NCBI RefSeq assembly: GCF_001653475.1
Contig: NZ_CP011487.1
Span: forward strand, 620,001-684,000
Direction: 5' to 3'
DNA: 64,000 nt
From: Helicobacter pylori
GTDB lineage: Bacteria > Campylobacterota > Campylobacteria > Campylobacterales > Helicobacteraceae
Below, in pieces: positions 8,482-16,413 of this stretch; position 1 is the stretch's first letter; every line of letters starts with the position of its first letter. Both the position numbers and the translations under genes were made by a program. The notes below the pieces were generated by a model, which did no database searches, was not told the DNA's origin, and saw only the letters and a list, made by a program, of their open reading frames with translations.

Positions 8482-10410
8482 GTGGAAGAAATCATTGTCG
8501 CTCTTGTGGGCCAACCTAATGTAGGGAAATCGTCTCTCATCAACGCTTTGAGCAACGCCCATTTGAAAGTGGGGAATTTTGCCGGGGTTACCGTGGATAA
8601 GATGGAAGTGAGTTTGATCCATAAAGAGCATCAAATCACTATCATTGATTTACCTGGCACTTACGCGCTCAATGACTTCACCACTGAAGAAAAGGTTACT
8701 AAAGATTTTTTAGAAAAAGGGCAATACGATCTCATTCTTAATGTGGTGGATTCCACCAATTTAGAGCGTAATTTAGCCTTAAGCGTGCAATTATTAGACA
8801 CGAATAAAAAAACGCTTCTTGCGCTCAACATGTGGGATGAGGCGCAAAAAGAAGGCATTAAAATCAATACAGAAAAGCTTTCTCAAGAATTAGGGGTTGT
8901 GTGCGTGCCTACAAGTGCAAGATCCAAAGAAGATCGCTTGAATACAGAGCTTTTATTAGATGAAATGGTCAGAATTTATTCTCAAAATACTGCAAATAAT
9001 GAAAGCATAAAAGTCCCGTCTCAAAGTTTTAAAGAATCTTTAAAATACAGCCAGAGCGCTCAAAGAATCGCTCAATTAGTGATCAGTGAAAACAAACAAA
9101 ATGCGAGCTTTGAACACACTTATAAGATTGATAAGATTTTAATGCACCCTCGTTATGGGATTTTCATTTTTTTAGGGTTTATGTTTATCATTTTTTCCTT
9201 GAGCTTTTTAATAGGGGGGGGAGCGCAAAAAGCGCTTGAAGAGGGGTTTAAATTTTTGAGCGATAGCGTTAAAGAAAATGTGGCTAATGAAGATTTAGCG
9301 TCTTTGGTAGGCGATGGCATTATTGGGGGAGTGGGAGCGACGGTTTCATTCTTGCCTTTAATCGTGGTGTTGTATTTTGGGATTTCCTTACTAGAGACGA
9401 CAGGCTATATGAGTAGGGTAGCGTTTTTATTAGATGGGATCTTGCATAAATTTGGCTTGCATGGGAAGAGTTTTATTCCTTTAATCACCGGTTTTGGCTG
9501 CTCTGTACCCGCTTACATGGCGACAAGAACCTTACAAAACTATAACGAACGATTGATCACGCTTTTTGTGATAGGCTTTATGAGCTGCTCGGCAAGACTC
9601 CCTATTTATGTGCTGTTTGTAGGCTCGTTTTTCCCTTCTTCGAGTGCGGGGTTTGTGCTGTTTTGCATTTATATTTTGGGGGCGGTTGTGGCGTTAGTGA
9701 TGGCAAAATTACTCAAATTAAGCGTGTTTAAAGGACAGACTGAATCCTTTATTATGGAAATGCCCAAATACCGCTTGCCCAGTTCTAGAATGATTTATTT
9801 CAGTATCTATACCAAATCGCTTTCTTACCTTAAAAAGGCCGGGACTTATATTTTAGTGGGAGCGATTTTAATCTGGTTTATGTCTCAATACCCTAAAAGC
9901 GATGCGGCTATGAAAACCTATAAACAAGAAAGCTTATTAGTGGATAAAGACACCACCCTTTCAAGCGAAGCTAAAGAAGAAAAATTAAAAGAATTAAAAA
10001 CAGAATTGGATAAAAAGAATTTAAAAAACAGCATTGTAGGGAGAGGTGGGGCGTATTTAGAAAAAGTCTTTAGCCCTATGGATTTTGATTGGCGTTTGAG
10101 CGTCTCGCTTGTAACCGGATTTATGGCTAAAGAGGTGGTGGTTTCTACTTTGGGGGTGTTATTTTCTTTAGGGGATCAAAATGAAAAATCTGACGCTTTT
10201 AGAGAGATTTTAAGAAAAGAAGTCAGCGTGCCTAGCGGGATCGCTTTTATCGTGTTTGTGATGTTTTATATCCCTTGTTTTGCAGCGACCATTACTTTTG
10301 GTAGGGAAGCTGGGGGGATCAAGTTTGTAGCGTATTTGTTCATCTTCACAACCGTTGTAGCGTATGTATTTTCCTTGATAGCTTTTTATGCAACTCAAAT
10401 TTTGGTTTAA
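8482..10410 (+). CDS. feoB: Ferrous iron transporter FeoB
   Basis: FeoB is the inner-membrane Fe2+ permease, the main ferrous uptake route in H. pylori and important for colonisation. The N-terminal GTPase has G1 GQPNVGKSS, G3 DLPGTY and G4 NMWD. The membrane part starts near residue 220 and holds two related Gate motifs, including GFGCSVPA at about residue 340 with its cysteine. A TTG at 8476 is possible, but GGAG at 8470-8473 is 8 bp from the GTG at 8482, giving 642 residues, the size I recall for HP0687. No feoA is adjacent, as is usual in this species. Confidence 0.95.
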   Translation: MEEIIVALVGQPNVGKSSLINALSNAHLKVGNFAGVTVDKMEVSLIHKEHQITIIDLPGTYALNDFTTEEKVTKDFLEKGQYDLILNVVDSTNLERNLALSVQLLDTNKKTLLALNMWDEAQKEGIKINTEKLSQELGVVCVPTSARSKEDRLNTELLLDEMVRIYSQNTANNESIKVPSQSFKESLKYSQSAQRIAQLVISENKQNASFEHTYKIDKILMHPRYGIFIFLGFMFIIFSLSFLIGGGAQKALEEGFKFLSDSVKENVANEDLASLVGDGIIGGVGATVSFLPLIVVLYFGISLLETTGYMSRVAFLLDGILHKFGLHGKSFIPLITGFGCSVPAYMATRTLQNYNERLITLFVIGFMSCSARLPIYVLFVGSFFPSSSAGFVLFCIYILGAVVALVMAKLLKLSVFKGQTESFIMEMPKYRLPSSRMIYFSIYTKSLSYLKKAGTYILVGAILIWFMSQYPKSDAAMKTYKQESLLVDKDTTLSSEAKEEKLKELKTELDKKNLKNSIVGRGGAYLEKVFSPMDFDWRLSVSLVTGFMAKEVVVSTLGVLFSLGDQNEKSDAFREILRKEVSVPSGIAFIVFVMFYIPCFAATITFGREAGGIKFVAYLFIFTTVVAYVFSLIAFYATQILV

Positions 10411-10591
10411 AAGCTAGTCAAGGTTCAAAAACCCTTTATTGGTTTAAAATTCCCCCATTAGAAATATTAAAAAATTTTTATTTTTATTTTTCTCCTAATC
10501 TTTTCTATAAACATTCGCATTAATCGGCATTTTTGATAAAAAAAGCTATTAATTTAATTTAAATAATTATTGTCTCAAAATTTAAGTTAGA

Positions 10592-10610
10592 AATAATAAT
10601 AATTATTATA
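10592..10610. promoter_or_regulatory. Fur box upstream of fecA1
   Basis: AATAATAATAATTATTATA matches the H. pylori holo-Fur consensus (TAATAAT-n-ATTATTA) almost perfectly. It overlaps the likely -10 region about 50 bp upstream of the fecA1 start. Iron-dependent repression of fecA1 is established for H. pylori; the box position is read directly here. Confidence 0.75.
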
Positions 10611-10657
10611 GAATCCGCCTTATTGTAAAAAGAAACATTTTTCATAAAAGGTGGTAA

Positions 10658-12961
10658 ATGAAAAGAATTTTAGTCTCTCTGGTTGTTTTGATTCATAGCG
10701 CGCATGCCATGAAAACTCACAATTTGGAAAGGGTAGAAGCTTCAGGGGTGGCTAACGATAAAGAAGCGCCTTTAAGCTGGAGGAGCAAGGAAGTCAGAAA
10801 CTATATGGGTTCTCGCACGGTGATTTCTAACAAGCAACTCACTAAAAGCGCGAATCAGAGCATTGAAGAAGCTTTGCAAAATGTGCCAGGCGTGCATATT
10901 AGAAACGCTACCGGTATTGGTGCTGTGCCTAGCTTTTCTGTTAGGGGGTTTGGTGGGGGGAGTTCAGGGCATTCCAATACGGCTATGGTTTTAGTCAATG
11001 GGATCCCTATTTATGTTGCGCCCTATGTTGATATTAGCATTCCTATTTTTCCTGTAACCTTTCAATCTGTAGATAGAATCAGCGTGACCAAGGGTGGGGA
11101 GAGTGTGCGTTATGGCCCTAATGTTTTTGGCGGTGTGATTAATGTGATTACTAAGGGCATTCCTACCAAGTGGGAGAGTCAGGTGAGCGAGAGGGCCACT
11201 TTTTGGGGCAAATCTGAAAATGGGGGCTTTTTCAATCAAAATTCTAAAAACCTTGACAAGAGCTTAGCCAATAACATGCTTTTTGACACTTACTTAAGAA
11301 CAGGGGGCATGATGAATAAGCATTTTGGAATCCAAGCTCAAGCCAACTGGCTTAAAGGGCAAGGGTTTAGATACAACAGCCCTACAAACATTCAAAACTA
11401 CATGCTAGATTCATTGTATCAAATCAATGATAGTAATAAGATCACTGCTTTTTTCCAATATTATAATTATTTTATGGCAGACCCCGGATCTTTAGGTATA
11501 GCCGCTTATAATCAAAATCGTTTTCAAAACAACCGCCCTAATAACAATAAAAGCGGGAGAGCGAAGCGATGGGGAGCTGTGTATCAAAACTTTTTTGGGG
11601 ATACGGATAAAATAGGTGGGGATTTCACTTTTAGCTATTATGGGCATGACATGTCAAGGGATTTTCAATTTGATTCTAATTTTTTGAATGTCAATACCAA
11701 TCCTAAATTAGGCCCTGTTTATACCGATCAAAATTATGCAGGATTTTTTATCTTTGATCATTTAAGGCGTTATATAATGAACGCATTTGAGCCTAATTTG
11801 AATTTAGTTGTCAATACCAATAAAGTTAAACAAACTTTTAATGTGGGCATGCGTTTTATGACAATAGATATGTATTTTAGATTGGATCAAAGCACATGCG
11901 AAAAAACCGATATTATCAATGGGGTGTGCCATATGCCTCCTTTTGTTCTTTCTAAAAAACCCAGCAACAATCAAAACTTGTTTAACAACTATACAGCGGT
12001 ATGGTTGAGCGATAAAATAGAGCTTTTTGATTCTAAATTGGTGATAACTCCAGGGATTAGATACACTTTTTTGAACTATAACAACAAAGAGCCAGAAAAG
12101 CATGATTTTTCTGTATGGAAGATTACAAAAAAGCGTCAAAACGAATGGAGTCCCGCCCTTAATATTGGCTATAAACCTATGGAAAATTGGATATGGTATG
12201 CGAACTACCGCCGCAGTTTTATCCCTCCACAACATACAATGCTAGGCATTAGTAGGACCAATTACAACCAAATTTTTAATGAAATTGAAGTAGGGCAACG
12301 CTATAGTTATAAAAATCTATTGAGCTTTAATACCAATTATTTTGTGATTTTTGCCAATCGTTACTATGCTGGAGGCTATAGCCCACAGCCTATTAACGCT
12401 AGGAGTCAAGGGGTGGAATTGGAATTGTATTACGCGCCAATTAGAGGTTTGCAATTTCATGTGGCTTACACTTACATTGATGCGCGCATCACTTCTAACG
12501 CTGATGATATTGCTTATTATTTTACAGGCATTGTCAATAAACCATTTGACATTAAAGGGAAGCGTTTGCCTTATGTGAGTCCTAACCAATTCATATTTGA
12601 CATGATGTATACTTACAAGCACACGACTTTTGGTATCAGTAGCTATTTTTATAGTCGTGCCTATAGTTCCATGCTCAATCAAGCCAAAAGCCAAACCGTG
12701 TGCCTGCCCTTAAACCCAGAATACACAGGGGGGCTAGAGTATGGTTGTAATTCAGTGGGGTTATTGCCCTTGTATTTTGTGTTGAATGTTCAAGTAAGCT
12801 CAGTTTTATGGCAAAGCGGTAGGCATAAAATCACAGGAAGTTTGCAAATCAACAACCTTTTCAACATGAAGTATTATTTTAGGGGGATTGGCACAAGCCC
12901 TACAGGAAGAGAGCCCGCACCAGGGAGATCCATTACAGCGTATTTGAATTATGAGTTTTAA
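10658..12961 (+). CDS. fecA1: TonB-dependent iron(III) dicitrate-type receptor FecA1
   Basis: This is an outer-membrane, TonB-dependent receptor of 767 residues for chelated iron. A short signal peptide ends at HSAHA (residue 17). The plug domain spans about residues 45-165 with ALQNVPGVHIRNATG, SVRGFGGGSSGHSN and FGGVINVITKG. The rest is a 22-strand barrel ending in YLNYEF, with the terminal phenylalanine needed for BAM assembly. GGTAAATG gives a reasonable ribosome-binding site. The Fur box 50 bp upstream indicates iron repression. It is one of three fecA paralogues known in the species and corresponds to HP0686. It shares the iron theme with feoB just upstream. Confidence 0.93.
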   Translation: MKRILVSLVVLIHSAHAMKTHNLERVEASGVANDKEAPLSWRSKEVRNYMGSRTVISNKQLTKSANQSIEEALQNVPGVHIRNATGIGAVPSFSVRGFGGGSSGHSNTAMVLVNGIPIYVAPYVDISIPIFPVTFQSVDRISVTKGGESVRYGPNVFGGVINVITKGIPTKWESQVSERATFWGKSENGGFFNQNSKNLDKSLANNMLFDTYLRTGGMMNKHFGIQAQANWLKGQGFRYNSPTNIQNYMLDSLYQINDSNKITAFFQYYNYFMADPGSLGIAAYNQNRFQNNRPNNNKSGRAKRWGAVYQNFFGDTDKIGGDFTFSYYGHDMSRDFQFDSNFLNVNTNPKLGPVYTDQNYAGFFIFDHLRRYIMNAFEPNLNLVVNTNKVKQTFNVGMRFMTIDMYFRLDQSTCEKTDIINGVCHMPPFVLSKKPSNNQNLFNNYTAVWLSDKIELFDSKLVITPGIRYTFLNYNNKEPEKHDFSVWKITKKRQNEWSPALNIGYKPMENWIWYANYRRSFIPPQHTMLGISRTNYNQIFNEIEVGQRYSYKNLLSFNTNYFVIFANRYYAGGYSPQPINARSQGVELELYYAPIRGLQFHVAYTYIDARITSNADDIAYYFTGIVNKPFDIKGKRLPYVSPNQFIFDMMYTYKHTTFGISSYFYSRAYSSMLNQAKSQTVCLPLNPEYTGGLEYGCNSVGLLPLYFVLNVQVSSVLWQSGRHKITGSLQINNLFNMKYYFRGIGTSPTGREPAPGRSITAYLNYEF

Positions 12962-12971
12962 ACGGGTTTTT

Positions 12972-12991
12972 AAGCTATTATTTTATAGCTT
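12972..12991. terminator. Weak hairpin between convergent fecA1 and fliP
   Basis: AAGCTAT, a 6-base loop TATTTT, and ATAGCTT form a 7-bp perfect stem 11 bp after the fecA1 stop. The convergent fliP stop lies 16 bp beyond. There is no good T-run after the stem, so it is at best a weak or bidirectional terminator. Confidence 0.35.
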
Positions 12992-13006
12992 GAATGCTTG
13001 TTAATA

Positions 13007-13753
13007 TTAAACCGTTTTAAAACTCGCTACTAAATTTTCGGTCAATAAATTAAACCCATCCACCAGAATAAACACTAAAATTTTAAAAGGCAGAGAAATC
13101 ATTACAGGCGGGAGCATCATCATGCCCATCGCCATTAAAATAGAGCTGATAACCATATCAATCACCAAAAAAGGCAAGTAGAGTAAAAAGCCGATTTGAA
13201 ACGCTGTTTTCAACTCGCTTATCATAAATGCCGGGATTAAAACGCTCAAACTCACATCATCAGGGGTTTTAGGGTTAGGCAGGTTTCTAATCCTAAAAAA
13301 AAGGGCTAGATCCTTTTCTCGTGTGTTTTTAAGCATGAATTCCTTGAAAGGCAGAGCGCTTTTTTCAAACGCTTCGGTGTAAGAAATTTTTTTATCCATA
13401 TAAGGCTTAATCCCTGTATCATAAGCCTTTTTCAAGCTAGGTTCCATGATGAAAAAAGTCAATATCAAAGAGAGCGAGACTAAAATTTGAGTGGGTGGGG
13501 TTTGTTGCGTGCCTAAAGCGGTCCTTAAAAAAGAAAACACCACGATCAAACGGGTGAAACTTGTCATCACTAAAATCAATGACGGGGCTAAAACTAAAAG
13601 CGTGAGCAGGGCGATAACATTAAGAGTGGTTACAAGCTGCTTAGGATCATTAGGAGCGTTTAAAGAGAGATTGACGCTGGGTAGCGTGCTATCAGCACTC
13701 ATTAAAGGGCATATTAAAGGGCAAATGAGAATTAAAAAAATAAAAAAACGCAA
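13007..13753 (-). CDS. fliP: Flagellar export apparatus protein FliP
   Basis: FliP forms the inner-membrane export gate of the flagellar type III secretion system with FliQ and FliR. The 248-residue protein has a cleavable signal peptide (through about PLMSA, residue 20) and four membrane segments. Family signatures include SFTRLIVVFSFLR and the C-terminal IDMVISSILMAMGMMMLPPV. From memory, the gene is split in strain 26695 (HP0684/HP0685); here it is a single open frame, so motility need not be impaired. A tiny repeat, CCCTTTAATATG/CCCTTTAATGAG, duplicates CPL in the signal peptide. It is divergent from glmU, with 89 bp between starts. Confidence 0.93.
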   Translation of the reverse strand: MRFFIFLILICPLICPLMSADSTLPSVNLSLNAPNDPKQLVTTLNVIALLTLLVLAPSLILVMTSFTRLIVVFSFLRTALGTQQTPPTQILVSLSLILTFFIMEPSLKKAYDTGIKPYMDKKISYTEAFEKSALPFKEFMLKNTREKDLALFFRIRNLPNPKTPDDVSLSVLIPAFMISELKTAFQIGFLLYLPFLVIDMVISSILMAMGMMMLPPVMISLPFKILVFILVDGFNLLTENLVASFKTV

Positions 13754-13842
13754 AATTCTAGCCTTAAATCTTTGATAAAAAATGAAGTCAAATTATAAGA
13801 TAAGGCATGTTAAAATTCCCTAAAATAAGTTTAAGGATTTTA

Positions 13843-15144
13843 ATGCTTTCTGTAATCATATTAGCCGCTGGTAAAGGCACTCGCATGCATTCTAGCCTGC
13901 CTAAAACTTTACACACGATTTGCGGGGAGCCTATGTTATTTTACATTTTAGAAACGGCTTTTTCAATCAGCGATGATGTGCATCTTGTCTTACACCACCA
14001 ACAAGAACGCATTAAAGAAGCGGTGTTGAAGCGTTTTAAGGGCGTAATTTTTCGCACTCAAATCGTGGAAAAATATTCAGGGACAGGTGGGGCCATCATG
14101 CAAGAAGATAAAACGCCTATTCCCACCCAACATGATCGGGTTTTGATTTTGAATGCGGACATGCCCTTAATCACTAAAGACGCTCTCGCCCCCTTATTAA
14201 AAAGCCATAATAACGCTATAGGCTTACTTTATTTAGCTGACCCTAAAGGTTATGGGCGCGTTATTTTAGAAAACCACCAGGTTAAAAAGATTGTAGAAGA
14301 AAAGGACGCTAATGATGGAGAAAAAACCATTAAAAGCGTGAATGCAGGCGTGTATGGGTTTGAAAGGGGGTTTTTAGAAAAATACTTACCCAAGCTCCAT
14401 GACCAAAACGCCCAAAAAGAATACTACCTTACGGATTTGATCGCTCTAGGAATCAATGAAAACGAAACAATTGACGCTATTTTTTTAGAAGAAGAGTGTT
14501 TTTTAGGGGTGAATAGCCAAACAGAAAGGGCGAAGGCTGAAGAAATCATGCTAGAAAGACTGCGAAAAAACGCCATGGACTTGGGGGTAGTGATGCAATT
14601 GCCTAGTAGCATTTATTTAGAAAAAGGCGTGAGTTTTAAGGGGGAGTGTGTTTTAGAGCAAGGGGTGCGTTTGAGTGGGAATTGTTGGATAGAAAACGCG
14701 CATATTAAGGCTTATAGCGTGATAGAAGAGAGCCAAATTGTTAATAGCAGTGTGGGGCCGTTTGCCCATGCGCGCCCTAAAAGCGTGATTTGTGATAGCC
14801 ATGTGGGGAATTTTGTAGAGACTAAAAACGCCAAACTTCAAGGCGCTAAAGCAGGGCATTTGAGCTATTTAGGGGATTGTGCGATAGGGCAAAACACCAA
14901 TGTAGGGGCTGGCGTGATCACTTGCAATTACGATGGTAAAAACAAACACCAAACGATCATCGGTGAAAATGTCTTTATAGGGAGCGATAGCCAGCTAGTC
15001 GCCCCCATAAATATCGGCTCTAATGTCTTAATCGGCAGCGGCACAACCATCACTAAAGACATTCCTAGCGGTTCGTTGAGCCTTTCACGCGCCCCTCAAA
15101 CCAACATTGAAAACGGGTATTTTAAGTTTTTTAAAAAATCTTAA
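13843..15144 (+). CDS. glmU: Bifunctional GlmU: GlcN-1-P acetyltransferase / GlcNAc-1-P uridylyltransferase
   Basis: GlmU makes UDP-GlcNAc, the precursor for murein and LPS. The uridylyltransferase domain begins immediately with [25 protein letters not shown] is the metal-binding region, and VNAGVYGF follows. The left-handed beta-helix acetyltransferase domain occupies about residues 250-420, with [18 protein letters not shown] and [12 protein letters not shown]. An upstream ATG at 13807 is in frame, but AAGGA lies 5 bp before the ATG at 13843, and 433 residues is the normal length. It stands alone, facing away from fliP. It corresponds to HP0683. Confidence 0.95.
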   Translation: MLSVIILAAGKGTRMHSSLPKTLHTICGEPMLFYILETAFSISDDVHLVLHHQQERIKEAVLKRFKGVIFRTQIVEKYSGTGGAIMQEDKTPIPTQHDRVLILNADMPLITKDALAPLLKSHNNAIGLLYLADPKGYGRVILENHQVKKIVEEKDANDGEKTIKSVNAGVYGFERGFLEKYLPKLHDQNAQKEYYLTDLIALGINENETIDAIFLEEECFLGVNSQTERAKAEEIMLERLRKNAMDLGVVMQLPSSIYLEKGVSFKGECVLEQGVRLSGNCWIENAHIKAYSVIEESQIVNSSVGPFAHARPKSVICDSHVGNFVETKNAKLQGAKAGHLSYLGDCAIGQNTNVGAGVITCNYDGKNKHQTIIGENVFIGSDSQLVAPINIGSNVLIGSGTTITKDIPSGSLSLSRAPQTNIENGYFKFFKKS

Positions 15145-15311
15145 AGAGTTTGAAAAATCGCTTTTACAGAAAAAATTGCAATGTTTTAAAAAATCCTCTT
15201 TTTATTCTTAATTATTTACTTTAATCCTGTAATTTGTGAAGAAACAAAACACTTATTGGGATTTTTGTGATATTTTTATGATTTATAACAATGCTTCCAA
15301 TAGGATTGTGG

Positions 15312-15317
15312 TATAAA
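15312..15317 (+). promoter_or_regulatory. Probable -10 element for the small glycine-rich secreted protein gene
   Basis: TATAAA within GTGGTATAAATATT lies about 60 bp upstream of the start at 15377. It resembles the extended -10 motif of H. pylori sigma-80 promoters. The 230-bp region between glmU and this gene otherwise holds only AT-rich sequence. Confidence 0.4.
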
Positions 15318-15376
15318 TATTCTTATCAAGGTGTGCCAAACATGCCTTGAATCTCAATTTTATGAAAGGATTTGTT

Positions 15377-15697
15377 ATGAGTGGATTGAAAACATTTAGT
15401 TGTGTAGTGGTTTTATGCGGTGCAATGGCTAATACGGCTATAGCTGGTCCTAGAATAGAGGCAAGGGGTCAGTTTGGTAGAGATATGGGAGGAGATATTG
15501 GTTCAGCAATGGGAGCTGCTAGAGGGCCGTTAGGAGCTGCGATTGGGGGTCAGCTTGGTCGGGAAATAGGCGATAGGGTAGAAGATTTTATCCGTGATTT
15601 TATAGACAGAGAGCCTCAAACTAAAGAGCCACAAGCCCCAAGAGAACCTATCCGTGATTTTTATGATTACGGCTATAGTTTTGGGCATGCTTGGTAA
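15377..15697 (+). CDS. Small secreted glycine-rich protein with glycine-zipper repeats
   Basis: I do not recognise a named family; it corresponds to a hypothetical near HP0682. An earlier ATG at 15347 exists, but AAGGA is spaced for the ATG at 15377, giving 106 residues. A signal peptide ends at ANTAIA (residue 23). The mature part has glycines at regular spacing (MGGDIGSAMGAARG, PLGAAIGGQLGREIG), as in glycine-zipper peptides that pack helices in membranes. An acidic/basic stretch VEDFIRDFIDREPQ follows, and a near-repeat of IRDF recurs at REPIRDFYDYGY. The tail is tyrosine-rich. The membrane-protein gene just downstream is probably co-transcribed. Confidence 0.7.
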   Translation: MSGLKTFSCVVVLCGAMANTAIAGPRIEARGQFGRDMGGDIGSAMGAARGPLGAAIGGQLGREIGDRVEDFIRDFIDREPQTKEPQAPREPIRDFYDYGYSFGHAW

Positions 15698-15736
15698 TCT
15701 TAAATGAGCCAAGGTGATTGGGGGAAAGGAAATAAT

Positions 15737-16243
15737 ATGGATACTACAAAAGAGAACTTGAATGGCTCAAAAGAGCGTTTGAGCATCTCCGAATATCAAT
15801 GGGCAGTGTCTCTAGTCTATGGGGGATGTCTCTCTATAACCACTAGGATTTTTTATCACATCAATGGTTCAGCTAGCGATTCGACCTTTGACCCTAAAAA
15901 TAGCTATTATTTGTGGCTAATGGCTCTAATAGCGGCTTTGTTGTCTAATCTCTTGTTCAGCCCGAAAGGCAGGTCGGCAGGTTATTTAATTGCTGAAACT
16001 TGGCAAGGGTTCCCTAAGTTTTTTAAAGCCATTTTTAAGGCTAGGTTTTTTGGCGCGTTTTATGATGCTGTGTTAGGAGCGAGACTAAGGGATTTTTATA
16101 TGGTGCTTTCAATAATGCCCTTTGTTGCCGCTATGCATGAAATTTCGGCGTATTTTGGGCATCCTAGCAACTTTCTTGTAGAGTGTTTGGTCATTTTTGG
16201 GTTTCAATGTTTTCTTAAGCTTTGCACTAAATTAGGGTGGTGA
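15737..16243 (+). CDS. Hypothetical inner-membrane protein
   Basis: The function is unrecognised; it corresponds to a hypothetical near HP0681. The start at 15737 has AAAGGA at a good distance, giving 168 residues; an in-frame codon at 15704 is less well placed. Three to four hydrophobic segments are visible: WAVSLVYGGCLSI, YLWLMALIAALLSNLLF, MVLSIMPFVAAMHEI and FLVECLVIFGFQCFLKL. The loops are basic (SPKGRSAG, KAIFKARF), suggesting an inner-membrane location. It begins 39 bp after the glycine-zipper protein's stop with no terminator between them, so the two probably form a transcription unit. No enzymatic motif is seen. Confidence 0.65.
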   Translation: MDTTKENLNGSKERLSISEYQWAVSLVYGGCLSITTRIFYHINGSASDSTFDPKNSYYLWLMALIAALLSNLLFSPKGRSAGYLIAETWQGFPKFFKAIFKARFFGAFYDAVLGARLRDFYMVLSIMPFVAAMHEISAYFGHPSNFLVECLVIFGFQCFLKLCTKLGW

Positions 16244-16360
16244 TTTAACCCAAGTGCCATTAAATGGAGGGGGTATAAAAAATTAAAAAACTTTAAAACT
16301 CATTCTCATTAATAGAACAGATCCAACTTGAACTTTTCTTTTTCTTAAGTTTTTTATTGA

Positions 16361-16366
16361 TACAAT
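16361..16366 (+). promoter_or_regulatory. Possible -10 element of nrdA
   Basis: TACAAT within ATTGATACAATTCC lies about 48 bp upstream of the nrdA start and resembles a sigma-80 -10 hexamer. H. pylori lacks a conserved -35, so the call rests on the hexamer and its position alone. Confidence 0.3.
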
Positions 16367-16413
16367 TCCAAATTTAAAAAACAAACGATTTAATTCAAAT
16401 TTAAGGAAAAATT

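Noticed and set aside
15145-15311. A possible small RNA between glmU and the glycine-rich protein gene
   Set aside because: The region is AT-rich with no stable hairpin or terminator, so there is no support beyond a possible promoter.
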